Origin: Flavobacterium sp. MK4S-17
Lineage (GTDB): Bacteria > Bacteroidota > Bacteroidia > Flavobacteriales > Flavobacteriaceae
NCBI RefSeq assembly: GCF_009848495.1
Contig: NZ_WWEP01000013.1
Coordinates: 1 to 64,000, forward strand
DNA length: 64,000 bases
Reading direction: 5' to 3'
The notes under the pieces were generated by a model that was not told the origin of the DNA, made no database searches, and worked only from the letters and a program-made list of their open reading frames with translations. The position numbers and the translations under genes are program-made. Shown piece by piece: positions 1-7,360 of the stretch. Each line of letters begins with the position of its first letter. Positions within the stretch are counted from its first letter, which is position 1.

Positions 1-62
1 GACTCGAACCCACGACCTGCTGATTACAAATCAGCTGCTCTAGCCAGCTGAGCTACACCGGC
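1..62 (-). tRNA. tRNA-Thr (TGT), 3' end cut by window edge
   Basis: Read on the minus strand, the sequence starts GCCGGTGTAGCTCAG, has a D-arm, and has an anticodon stem GCTGA/TCAGC around the loop TTTGTAA, giving anticodon TGT (plus-strand positions 26-28). The T-arm begins with GTGGGTTCGAGTC and runs off the window, so the acceptor 3' strand is missing. In Flavobacteria this tRNA usually opens a tRNA cluster leading to tuf, downstream of hpf, which fits the neighbour here. Confidence 0.95.
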
Positions 63-71
63 AACTTAAAT

Positions 72-102
72 AATAAAAAAAGCCCGCTATTTCTAACGGA
101 CT
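72..102 (-). terminator. Rho-independent terminator after hpf
   Basis: On the minus strand AGTCCGT pairs with GCGGGCT (two G-U pairs, plus-strand arms 81-87 and 96-102), followed by a run of seven T. It lies between hpf and tRNA-Thr and would separate their transcripts. Confidence 0.7.
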
Positions 103-159
103 GCAAATGTATAGAATTTATTTTTTAATCAAAATATTTTTGATTCTTTTTTTATCTAT

Positions 160-462
160 TTATGTATTTGCCCTAATTTTTTGTTTCCTCTTTACCAGTA
201 AACGCTCCATAGAATCGGCAGCCAGTTCTACTGCCTCCTCAAAGGTTTTGCATTGCTTTTTAACTATAAGTTCATTACCGGGCACATTCACCTTAATCTC
301 GGCGATTTTGTTCACCTTATCATTCGAGTTATCCAGCTTAAAAAAAACATCCGAATAAACCACCCTGTCATAATACTTTTCCAGTTTATCCAAACGTGCC
401 TGAACAAAGCCAACAAGTTTCCTGTCAACATTAAAGTTGACTGCATGAACGTTTACTTTCAT
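160..462 (-). CDS. hpf: Ribosome hibernation promoting factor (short HPF/RaiA family)
   Basis: This 100-residue protein matches the sigma-54 modulation/S30EA family that binds the 30S decoding centre and silences ribosomes in slow growth. The N-terminal MKVNVHAVNFNVD strand, the central VYSDVFFKLDN segment and the basic C-terminus (RLLVKRKQKIR) are typical. It is the short form: there is no C-terminal dimerisation domain, so 100S formation would need another factor or follow the short-HPF mode. It lies 24 bp downstream of xerC on the same strand and is probably cotranscribed with it. Confidence 0.93.
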   Translation of the reverse strand: MKVNVHAVNFNVDRKLVGFVQARLDKLEKYYDRVVYSDVFFKLDNSNDKVNKIAEIKVNVPGNELIVKKQCKTFEEAVELAADSMERLLVKRKQKIRANT

Positions 463-486
463 AATAATAACTTTTAATATTAAACA

Positions 487-1389
487 CTAAGAGTCATTTC
501 GGTTACGGGGATGCGCATCCTTATATACCTTTTTAAGTTCAGCCAGGCTGCTGTGGGTATATATTTGGGTTGATGACAAACTTGCGTGCCCTAGTAACTC
601 TTTTACTGAATTTAAATCGGCCCCGTTGTTAAGTAAGTGGGTTGCAAAAGTGTGCCGCAAAACGTGTGGGCTCTTTTTAACCTTTCCGGAGACAACACTA
701 AAGTAACAATTTATTAACCTATAAACAAAAGATTCGCTCAATTTATTTCCCTTCCCAGACAAAATTAACACATCGGTATCGGTTATATTTTTAAGCGAAG
801 CCCTGTAGGAAAGATATTCCGTAATAAGGGATGCAGTGCAACCCAGCAGCGGCAGTATTCTCTCTTTATTACGCTTTCCCAAAACTTTTAAAGTATTGCT
901 CCCGGCATCAAACCCGGACAGTTTTAAACTTATAAGTTCGGCACGCCTCATGCCGGTAGTATAAAACAACTCTATTATCAACCTGTTCCTTACCCCTTCA
1001 AAATCATCAGGATAATCATTATAGGCAATAACATCCTCCAGTTCCTTTTCCGAAAAAGGAATCTGAACCTTTTTGGCAGTTTTTAATGATTTATGCTTTT
1101 GCAGCGGGCTGGTTTCTATCTGCCGGGAACGCAAAAGAAATTTATAAAATGACTTTAGGGACGATATTTTCCTGTTAACCGAAGTATTGGAAAGCCCCGC
1201 CTCTACAAGGTGTACTATCCAGGCCCTTATATGACTGTACAGCACATCCTCAAGGGCTATTTCACTATCGTTCTCCTTTATAAATTTTTCAAACGATGCC
1301 ACATCATCTGTGTACGCCCTGAGCGTTAAAAGGGAGTAGTTTTTTTCTTTCAGCAAATAGTCGCTGTATGCCTGTTTGGAATCAACCAT
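487..1389 (-). CDS. xerC: Tyrosine recombinase XerC
   Basis: A 300-residue phage-integrase family protein of normal XerC length. The N-terminal SAM-like core-binding domain covers about residues 1-85 and the catalytic domain about 105-290. All active-site residues are visible: R148 (TTGMRRAEL), K172 in the beta-hairpin, H242 and R245 (HVLRH), H268 (LLGHAS) and the nucleophile Y277 (TQIYTH). It should resolve chromosome dimers at dif with a partner XerD. No dif site was recognised nearby, and the gene sits in a housekeeping context, so an integrase of a mobile element is unlikely. Confidence 0.92.
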   Translation of the reverse strand: MVDSKQAYSDYLLKEKNYSLLTLRAYTDDVASFEKFIKENDSEIALEDVLYSHIRAWIVHLVEAGLSNTSVNRKISSLKSFYKFLLRSRQIETSPLQKHKSLKTAKKVQIPFSEKELEDVIAYNDYPDDFEGVRNRLIIELFYTTGMRRAELISLKLSGFDAGSNTLKVLGKRNKERILPLLGCTASLITEYLSYRASLKNITDTDVLILSGKGNKLSESFVYRLINCYFSVVSGKVKKSPHVLRHTFATHLLNNGADLNSVKELLGHASLSSTQIYTHSSLAELKKVYKDAHPRNRNDS

Positions 1390-1394
1390 AAAAA

Positions 1395-1434
1395 AACCGT
1401 TAACAGCAAATTTAAGTTTTTACTGTTAACGGTT
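1395..1434 (-). terminator. Terminator after rpsU
   Basis: A perfect 12-bp inverted repeat, AACCGTTAACAG (1395-1406) and CTGTTAACGGTT (1423-1434), is followed on the minus strand by a T-run. It ends the short rpsU transcript before xerC starts at 1389. Confidence 0.8.
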
Positions 1435-1458
1435 ATATAATTTAGTTCAAAAAACTAA

Positions 1459-1653
1459 TTAGTTTTCAGCCGCATCTCTTAATCCCTGGATGTAAGCTGC
1501 TTTTTGAATCTGGCCTCTCCTTACAACAGAAGGTTTTGTAAACTGCTGACGGCTTCTAAGCTGACGTACAACTCCGGTTTTGTCAAACTTCCTTTTGTAG
1601 CGCTTTAGGGCCTTATCGATATTTTCTCCGTCTTTTACTGGTATAATCAACAT
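1459..1653 (-). CDS. rpsU: 30S ribosomal protein bS21
   Basis: A 64-residue basic protein with the bS21 pattern: MLIIPVKDGENIDKALKRYK at the N-terminus, then RQLRSRQQFTKPSVVRR. It binds near the 3' end of 16S rRNA on the 30S platform. It has its own promoter, a strong terminator, and a Shine-Dalgarno sequence nearly unique in this window. In Bacteroidetes, bS21 helps bury the anti-SD on the 30S subunit, and ribosomes lacking bS21 can use SD-bearing messages, so this arrangement suggests autogenous control. Confidence 0.97.
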   Translation of the reverse strand: MLIIPVKDGENIDKALKRYKRKFDKTGVVRQLRSRQQFTKPSVVRRGQIQKAAYIQGLRDAAEN

Positions 1654-1660
1654 ACTTTAA

Positions 1661-1671
1661 CACCTCCTTTC
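1661..1671 (-). promoter_or_regulatory. Extended Shine-Dalgarno of rpsU
   Basis: The minus strand reads GAAAGGAGGTG, complementary over 11 bases to the 16S 3' end (anti-SD CACCUCCUUUC). The GGAGG core ends 9 nt before the ATG. Nearly all other genes here lack any SD, so this is an exceptional ribosome binding site and probably a sensor for bS21-free ribosomes. Confidence 0.88.
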
Positions 1672-1681
1672 GTTAAGGCTG

Positions 1682-1711
1682 CAAAAATAATACAATTATT
1701 AAAACAACCAA
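1682..1711 (-). promoter_or_regulatory. rpsU promoter (TTG-19-TATTTTTG)
   Basis: On the minus strand, TTG (plus 1709-1711) is separated by 19 bp from TATTTTTG (1682-1689). This matches the Flavobacterium consensus TTG-N17-23-TAnnTTTG. The predicted start leaves a leader of about 25 nt that carries the SD sequence. Confidence 0.75.
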
Positions 1712-1720
1712 AACTTTATG

Positions 1721-2863
1721 CTATTCTTTTAGCAGGTTACGTGAAATTACAAGTTTCTGAATCTCAGTTGTACCTTCTCCTATGGTGCAAAGCTTGGAGT
1801 CCCTGTAAAATTTCTCTACCGGGTAATCTTTGGTATAACCATATCCGCCGTGTATCTGTACCGCTTCGTTTGAAACTTTTACACACACTTCGGAAGAGTA
1901 CATTTTACTCATTGCTCCCGCAACAGTCATTTTTCTGTTGTTATTTTTAAGATAAGCTGCTTTATGCAATAATAATTCAGACGCTTCAATTTCAGTAGCC
2001 ATATCAGCCAGCTTAAAAGCTATTCCCTGAAAATTACTGATAGGCTGCCCAAATTGTTGCCTTTCTTTGGAGTATTTAAGCGCTGCTTCATAAGCTCCCT
2101 TTGCAATACCTAAAGATAATGCACCAATTGATATACGCCCTCCGTCCAGTATTTTCATAGCCTGTATAAAACCTTCGCCTACTTCGCCCAGCCTGTTAGC
2201 ATCCGGCACACGGCAGTTATCAAAAATAAGCTCGGCTGTTTCGCTGGCGCGCATTCCCAGTTTATCTTCCTTTTTACCGCTTGTAAAGCCTTGCATACCT
2301 TTTTCAAAAACAAATGCAGTCATGCCTTTAGAGTCGCCTTTTTCACCCGTCCTTACTATCACAACAGCAATATCACCTGATTTTGCATGGGTAATAAAAT
2401 TTTTGGCACCGTTTACAATCCAGTGGTCGCCATCTTTAACGGCAGTTGTATTCATCCCTCCTGCATCAGAGCCGGTATTGTGTTCCGTAAGCCCCCATGC
2501 ACCAATATGTTCGGCAGTCGCCAACTTAGGCAGCCATTTCTTTTTCTGCTCCTCATTTCCAAAAGTAAGTATATGATTAGTACATAGGGAATTATGTGCA
2601 GCCACTGACAGCCCAATAGACGGATCTACCTTTGATATTTCTTCAACTATAGTTATATATTCATGATAATTTAAGCCCGAACCTCCATACTCTTCAGGAA
2701 CAAGGACTCCCATATAGCCCATTTCGCCCAGTTTTTTAAATAAATCTACCGGGAAATGCTGGCTTTCATCCCACTCCCTAATAAAGGGCCTGATATGTTG
2801 TTCGGAAAAATCCCTGATTGACTGTGCAATCATTTGTTGTGTTTCGCTGTAGTCAAAATTCAT
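1721..2863 (-). CDS. Acyl-CoA dehydrogenase
   Basis: A 380-residue FAD flavoenzyme of the short/medium-chain acyl-CoA dehydrogenase family, which oxidises acyl-CoA to trans-2-enoyl-CoA in the cytoplasm. The N-terminal alpha domain (MNFDYSETQQMIAQSIRDF), the middle beta domain (WGLTEHNTGSDAGGM near 127-141) and the C-terminal helical domain with QIHGGYGYTKDYPVE are all present. The likely catalytic base is E363 in IGEGTTEIQ. Chain-length preference cannot be told from the sequence. The gene lies upstream of rpsU on the same strand, but rpsU has its own promoter. Confidence 0.93.
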   Translation of the reverse strand: MNFDYSETQQMIAQSIRDFSEQHIRPFIREWDESQHFPVDLFKKLGEMGYMGVLVPEEYGGSGLNYHEYITIVEEISKVDPSIGLSVAAHNSLCTNHILTFGNEEQKKKWLPKLATAEHIGAWGLTEHNTGSDAGGMNTTAVKDGDHWIVNGAKNFITHAKSGDIAVVIVRTGEKGDSKGMTAFVFEKGMQGFTSGKKEDKLGMRASETAELIFDNCRVPDANRLGEVGEGFIQAMKILDGGRISIGALSLGIAKGAYEAALKYSKERQQFGQPISNFQGIAFKLADMATEIEASELLLHKAAYLKNNNRKMTVAGAMSKMYSSEVCVKVSNEAVQIHGGYGYTKDYPVEKFYRDSKLCTIGEGTTEIQKLVISRNLLKE

Positions 2864-2877
2864 TTTAGCCTTATTTT

Positions 2878-3786
2878 TTAGAATTCCAAATATAAGGCAA
2901 TTATTTTTACTTTTTCAACAGGAAAATCATTAATTTTTAACAATTCCTCAATATTTGGAATTTTACCATACATACTGCGTTGTGTAATGATGGCTTTGGC
3001 AAGACTTTTATTAAAATAGGGAAAATAAGCCAACTGGTTTAATGATGCCGAATTGATATTGAGTTTTGTTACCTGTGGGGCATCGCCTACTTTAAATGTT
3101 TTTTTCAGCCCGGCAACTGCCTCGGGTGATAATTTTTCAAAATCATCCATCTGCTCCATACTTACATAAGCCCCCAGTTGGGAGCGCCTGCGCAGTATCA
3201 TTTTGGCAAAATAAGGCCCGATGCCAAAAACCTTATCCAAATCTTCTTCCGTCGCCTGGTTGATATCTAATACAGGTAAAGCTTTTTCTTTTGCTTTATT
3301 ACTTTGTTTTGTGTAGTATCCGGGCTTTTCTTTTTGGGAAATACCATTGCGCTTTTTATTTACTACCCAGTCGGGAAATTTAAAGTAGGGAGATATAGTT
3401 TGCAAAAGGCTGTCAGAAACTTTTGTTACAAGCTGGAACTCCTGCGCTGAGTTTACATACTTACCCGTTTCCCTGAACTTATGCAGCCTGCCTATTTCAG
3501 CCACCGACATACCCAGTGTATAACCCTTGTAATCTGTAATAAAATTAGGATTAAACGGATAGATAACGGTTTTTTTCACGTTATACCTTGCCTTTAATGC
3601 ATCGATTTCCGTTTGCAGAGACAGCCACTCCTTCTCCTCGGCTGACTGCTTTCTTTTGCTTATAATTGTAGAGGAACTGTAAACCAGGTAGCCGGCCTGA
3701 ATGGTTATAATCAACAGGAAAAGTGCAAGTATGCCTTTTCGCTGTCCTTTATTAAATTTAAGAAAAAACTGGAACGGCCCTTTCAT
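2878..3786 (-). CDS. Membrane-anchored helix-hairpin-helix (ComEA-like) protein
   Basis: A 302-residue protein with one transmembrane segment at about residues 19-38, a spacer, and two C-terminal helix-hairpin-helix repeats. The first begins LDINQATEEDLDKVFGIGPY (about 173-192); the second begins LNINSASLNQLAYFPYFNKS (about 243-262). HhH repeats of this spacing bind DNA backbone non-specifically, as in ComEA, but the anchor and long spacer differ from canonical ComEA, so a competence role is only an inference. The next gene downstream (3790) starts 3 bp past the other end of this ORF and is on the same strand. Confidence 0.8.
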   Translation of the reverse strand: MKGPFQFFLKFNKGQRKGILALFLLIITIQAGYLVYSSSTIISKRKQSAEEKEWLSLQTEIDALKARYNVKKTVIYPFNPNFITDYKGYTLGMSVAEIGRLHKFRETGKYVNSAQEFQLVTKVSDSLLQTISPYFKFPDWVVNKKRNGISQKEKPGYYTKQSNKAKEKALPVLDINQATEEDLDKVFGIGPYFAKMILRRRSQLGAYVSMEQMDDFEKLSPEAVAGLKKTFKVGDAPQVTKLNINSASLNQLAYFPYFNKSLAKAIITQRSMYGKIPNIEELLKINDFPVEKVKIIALYLEF

Positions 3787-3789
3787 TGG

Positions 3790-4011
3790 CTATAAGTCGA
3801 AAACCGAACTTCTTTTGGTGTAAATCATATCTTTTAACCTTAGCCAGAAAGCAAGGGTAAGGTAAACACCAAACCATAGCCCTACTGTAACAAAGGAAAT
3901 ATAGATAAAGAATAAACGCACATTGGTAGCCCGCATACCCAACCTGTCTGCCAGCCGGGAAGAAACCTCAAACCCATGCTTTTCAAAAAAATGCCTGATA
4001 TTTGTTACCAT
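3790..4011 (-). CDS. PspC-domain small membrane protein
   Basis: A 73-residue protein starting at the ATG giving MVTNIRHFFEKHGFEVSSRL. An in-frame upstream TTG (4059) would add 16 residues but has no family support. A cytoplasmic SSRLADRLGMR helix precedes two hydrophobic stretches (VRLFFIYISFVTVGLWFGVY) in PspC-like order, ending RSSVFDL as in other flavobacterial members. A role in membrane stress is inferred from the family only. It lies between DUF2851 and the HhH gene in one probable operon. Confidence 0.75.
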   Translation of the reverse strand: MVTNIRHFFEKHGFEVSSRLADRLGMRATNVRLFFIYISFVTVGLWFGVYLTLAFWLRLKDMIYTKRSSVFDL

Positions 4012-4069
4012 ACTAGCGTTTATATCTTCCAAAAGTACATTTTTAATTGTAAACGGCAATTTGCCACTA

Positions 4070-5338
4070 CTAACTTTTTAATAATTCAAGCCCTACCGCA
4101 CACTGCATACAGCGTTTACTATTACAATATTCATTTTTAAGCTGCAACAAAGCCTGGCTGTCATAAGCGGTTGCAACGGGTACTTTAAATTTCAGGAATT
4201 TTTCTATAATAGAATTTTTCTCGGCGGCAACCTGCTGCAATATTGCAATCAGCTCTTCACTGTTTTCTTTTCCGGTACTTTTTCTATAGGCAAAACGAAA
4301 CGGAATTACTGTATTTATAATAATCAGGTCAATAAAAGCAGAAGTAAGAGCTTTGGTTTTTTTAGGACTGTCATTATCAAAAGTATAATGCGTTTGCCAA
4401 TATGCCGAAACCTGTACTTTAAAAATAGTATGTATAGCTTTTACATCAACAGCATTAACAATCAATGAAAATAAATTTTGATACCGATGGTATAATTGAG
4501 CCAGTTGGGAAAGCCTTATTGTAGGGAAGTTATCAGGCCGATGCCTAAAAAATTCCGGTTTGGCTATATAAGCCCTTTCAAGGCTGTATTTATGGCATAA
4601 ATAATTATACCTCAATTTTAAATCTTTATAATAAACATCTTCATGTTCTCCATCCAGCATGCCTATCCTGCCGAGAAATAATGCTTCCAGATTTTCAGCT
4701 TCAAAACTTTCTTTCCTGATTATGTGAAAAGGTATAGAGCGCGCCATGGTATAAAATGCCTCACCGTTGGTATTTAAACCGAAGCTTCGGGCAAGAAAGC
4801 AAAAAAGTACCGCTTCCCAGTCATTAGCGGTTTCATTTGCAAGTTGCAGTACAGGCAATGCCTTACGTTCTAAACGCTCAAAAAATAACCTTTCTTTCCA
4901 GTTTTCAAATACAAAGCTGTTAAGTTTTTCGAGTTCGTTTTCGCAGTATATCCATGTTTTGGAAGAAGCGAGTGCATTATAATTTTGCAAGGCTGCTGAA
5001 TCTGTAATATTTTTTAATTCCAGTACAGGTATTTGGGTAGCATCTTTGCGAAGGACTTCTGTATCATGCTCCCACACCACATGAAGTATTACATTGTCAT
5101 AAGCACTGTCGTTTTCATGATTGTGCAGGTACCAGTCTGAAGATTTAATATGTATTTCAACATTCCCGGCCCATTCCTGCTTACCTATAACAATACGGGC
5201 ATTAAAAAAATCAGGCCCCGACTTTTGCAGGTACTGTCCGGCAGCCAAAATCTGTATGCTTTCACCCTGTACTGTATTAAGCCTTTGCTGGTTAAATTTT
5301 TTAAATTGCCAGATGTAATGTAAAAAATCTTCCTTCAT
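4070..5338 (-). CDS. DUF2851 family protein
   Basis: A 422-residue cytoplasmic protein of the Bacteroidetes-wide DUF2851 family; no function is established. The start was placed at ATG 5338 (MKEDFLHYIWQFKKF), which matches the family N-terminus and leaves an 11-bp gap to the exonuclease gene; the longer frame to 5398 would overlap that gene. The C-terminus has Cys-rich NEYCNSKRCMQCAVG, a possible metal-binding knuckle. Some family members were linked to nuclease-like folds, but nothing here proves that. Confidence 0.8.
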   Translation of the reverse strand: MKEDFLHYIWQFKKFNQQRLNTVQGESIQILAAGQYLQKSGPDFFNARIVIGKQEWAGNVEIHIKSSDWYLHNHENDSAYDNVILHVVWEHDTEVLRKDATQIPVLELKNITDSAALQNYNALASSKTWIYCENELEKLNSFVFENWKERLFFERLERKALPVLQLANETANDWEAVLFCFLARSFGLNTNGEAFYTMARSIPFHIIRKESFEAENLEALFLGRIGMLDGEHEDVYYKDLKLRYNYLCHKYSLERAYIAKPEFFRHRPDNFPTIRLSQLAQLYHRYQNLFSLIVNAVDVKAIHTIFKVQVSAYWQTHYTFDNDSPKKTKALTSAFIDLIIINTVIPFRFAYRKSTGKENSEELIAILQQVAAEKNSIIEKFLKFKVPVATAYDSQALLQLKNEYCNSKRCMQCAVGLELLKS

Positions 5339-5349
5339 TAAGTGATATA

Positions 5350-5862
5350 TTAAAATAATTTCACCTGGCCGTTGTGCAAAAGGTACAGCTTTGCACAAGC
5401 TCTTGCATCAGACAGTGCCTCATGGTGATTAAGTACTATACCATGCCTGTCGCTGCATGCTTTAAGGTTTGCCGGCTTATAGCCTTTAGCCCTGTATATA
5501 CGGCAGGTACATTCCCATCTATCCGCCAATTCCAGTTCGTCATAATACAGCCCGTAATAGCGCATTGTTTTTATAAGCACATTACGGTCAAAAGCTTCAT
5601 TATGCGCCACAACTGTCCTGCCAAAGAGCCTTTGCCTGATTTCAGGAAACAACACATCAAAAGTAGGCATCTCAATAGTTTCTACGGGCTTAATACCGTG
5701 AACCATCACATTCCTGTACCAGTATTCATTATCAGGCGGCTGGATAAGTGTATGGTATTCTTCGGTTATAACACCCTCTTCAACAGTAACAATACCCACA
5801 GCACATGCACTATGTGCGTAACCTGTTGCCGTTTCAAAATCTATTGCCGTAAATGATGCCAT
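5350..5862 (-). CDS. DEDDh 3'-5' exonuclease (DnaQ-like)
   Basis: A 170-residue RNase T/DnaQ exonuclease domain with nothing attached. Exo I is TAIDFETATG (D8, E10), Exo II is VVAHNEAFDRNVL, and Exo III is HHEALSDARACAKLY, which supplies the His and last Asp of the DEDDh class. It would trim 3' ends of DNA or RNA using two metal ions. Stand-alone proteins of this kind are commonly annotated as DNA polymerase III epsilon-like; the replicative subunit cannot be told from a repair exonuclease. Confidence 0.85.
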   Translation of the reverse strand: MASFTAIDFETATGYAHSACAVGIVTVEEGVITEEYHTLIQPPDNEYWYRNVMVHGIKPVETIEMPTFDVLFPEIRQRLFGRTVVAHNEAFDRNVLIKTMRYYGLYYDELELADRWECTCRIYRAKGYKPANLKACSDRHGIVLNHHEALSDARACAKLYLLHNGQVKLF

Positions 5863-5873
5863 ATTAAAAAATA

Positions 5874-5893
5874 AAAGAGCCTTTCGGCTCTTT
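5874..5893. terminator. Terminator downstream of cystathionine beta-synthase gene
   Basis: AAAGAGCC (5874-5881), loop TTTC, GGCTCTTT (5886-5893), with A/T tracts on both sides. It lies 22 bp past the stop of the 5916 gene on the minus strand. Confidence 0.75.
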
Positions 5894-5915
5894 AAATATA
5901 TAAAATACTCAGTAA

Positions 5916-7277
5916 TTATTTAATAGAACTAATAATATCATGTTTAGTAATAATATGATGCCTGCCATTACCCAGGTTTACCAATACGGCCTGGTTATCT
6001 TTGTTTATCAGTTTGGAAACTTCCTCAACTGATGTATTGGCCTGAACAACCGGATAGGGCTTGCCCATTACCTCACGCACAGGCTTTTCAGCTATGTCCT
6101 TATCTTCCACATAACTCCTGAATAAATCCGTTTCATCTACCGAACCTACAAATCCTGTAGTATCTATAACAGGAATTTGGGATATTTTATATTTCCGCAA
6201 ACGCTCTATAGCATGCGACACCAGTTCTTCCGTACGTACTACAACCAATGGTTTATCAGCATGGTCTTTAATCAAATCTTCTGCCTTGGTTATTTCCTCA
6301 TCAAGGAAGCCGCGCTCACGCATCCAGTCATCATTAAACATTTTACCTACATAGCGGCTGCCACTGTCATGAAAAAGCACTACAATTACATCATCGGGCT
6401 TAAATTCATCTTTTAACTGTAACAACCCTTTTATAGCTGCACCGGCTGAATTACCTACAAATATACCTTCCTCCATAGCCAGCTTGCGGGTATATACGGC
6501 AGCATCTTTGTCCGTTACTTTGGTAAAGCCGTCAATCAGTGAAAAATCAACATTTTTAGGCAGTATATCTTCACCAATACCCTCGGTTATATAGGAATAT
6601 ATTTCATTTTCATCAAACACACCTGTTTCATGGTATTTTTTAAATACAGAACCATAGGTATCAATACCCCATATTTTAATAGCAGGATTTTTTTCCTTGA
6701 GGTATTTTGCAACTCCAGAAATAGTACCACCCGTACCAACACCCACAACAAAGTGAGTTATTTTGCCTTCTGTCTGCTCCCATATTTCAGGCCCTGTCTG
6801 TTCATAATGCGCCTGTGCATTAGAAGGGTTATCATATTGATTAACATACCATGCATTTGGCGTTTCTTCCGCAAGCCTTTTTGAAACCGAATAATAAGAG
6901 CGTGGGTCTGTTGGTTCCACATCTGTAGGGCATACCACTACTTTAGCTCCCACAGCCCTAAGTATATCCATTTTCTCCTTAGACTGCTTGTCTGAAATAA
7001 CGCATATGAGTTTATAACCTTTCACAATGGCTGCAAGCGCAAGCCCCATGCCTGTATTACCCGAAGTACCTTCTATAATAGTACCGCCGGGCTTTAATCT
7101 GCCGTCTGCCTCTGCATCCTCAATCATTTTAACTGCCATCCTGTCCTTTACCGAGTTACCCGGATTAAAAGTTTCCACTTTTGCCAAAACAAGGGCATCA
7201 ATACCTTCTGTTACCTTATTGAGTTTAACTAAAGGGGTATTACCTATTGTTTCAAGTATATTTTTTGCGTATTTCAT
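5916..7277 (-). CDS. Cystathionine beta-synthase-like PLP enzyme with CBS domains
   Basis: A 453-residue fold-type II PLP enzyme. The catalytic part (about 1-330) has IGNTPLVKLN, the PLP lysine K44 in NPGNSVKDRM, the phosphate-binding SGNTGMGLA and GTGGTISG. Two CBS domains follow (about 340-453: VVVRTEELVSHAIERL and VREVMGKPYP). This architecture is that of cystathionine beta-synthase (serine plus homocysteine to cystathionine) rather than a plain cysteine synthase, which lacks CBS domains; cysteine synthase side activity is possible. A -7 box at 7317-7324 suggests monocistronic expression. Confidence 0.88.
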   Translation of the reverse strand: MKYAKNILETIGNTPLVKLNKVTEGIDALVLAKVETFNPGNSVKDRMAVKMIEDAEADGRLKPGGTIIEGTSGNTGMGLALAAIVKGYKLICVISDKQSKEKMDILRAVGAKVVVCPTDVEPTDPRSYYSVSKRLAEETPNAWYVNQYDNPSNAQAHYEQTGPEIWEQTEGKITHFVVGVGTGGTISGVAKYLKEKNPAIKIWGIDTYGSVFKKYHETGVFDENEIYSYITEGIGEDILPKNVDFSLIDGFTKVTDKDAAVYTRKLAMEEGIFVGNSAGAAIKGLLQLKDEFKPDDVIVVLFHDSGSRYVGKMFNDDWMRERGFLDEEITKAEDLIKDHADKPLVVVRTEELVSHAIERLRKYKISQIPVIDTTGFVGSVDETDLFRSYVEDKDIAEKPVREVMGKPYPVVQANTSVEEVSKLINKDNQAVLVNLGNGRHHIITKHDIISSIK

Positions 7278-7316
7278 CTTCAGGTTTAACTTTTATTGCC
7301 AATACTAAAATCAGGG

Positions 7317-7324
7317 CAAAGATA
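7317..7324 (-). promoter_or_regulatory. -7 box of the 5916 gene
   Basis: TATCTTTG on the minus strand, a perfect TAnnTTTG box, 39 bp upstream of the ATG. No clear TTG -33 element was found at the usual spacing. Confidence 0.6.
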
Positions 7325-7360
7325 TTGGTTTAAAATTTAAAAAACAGTTAAGAACGGTGG

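Noticed and set aside
487-1389. XerC as the integrase of a mobile element
   Set aside because: It has canonical XerC length and a conserved housekeeping position, and no attachment site repeats or cargo genes are nearby (the tRNA-Thr end is not duplicated in the window).
4011-4059. Longer PspC-like protein from a TTG at 4059
   Set aside because: The added 16 residues do not match the family, and the ATG at 4011 gives the normal N-terminus.
5374-5856. 160-codon plus-strand frame antisense to the exonuclease
   Set aside because: The minus strand has all DEDDh motifs; the plus frame shows no domain or start context.
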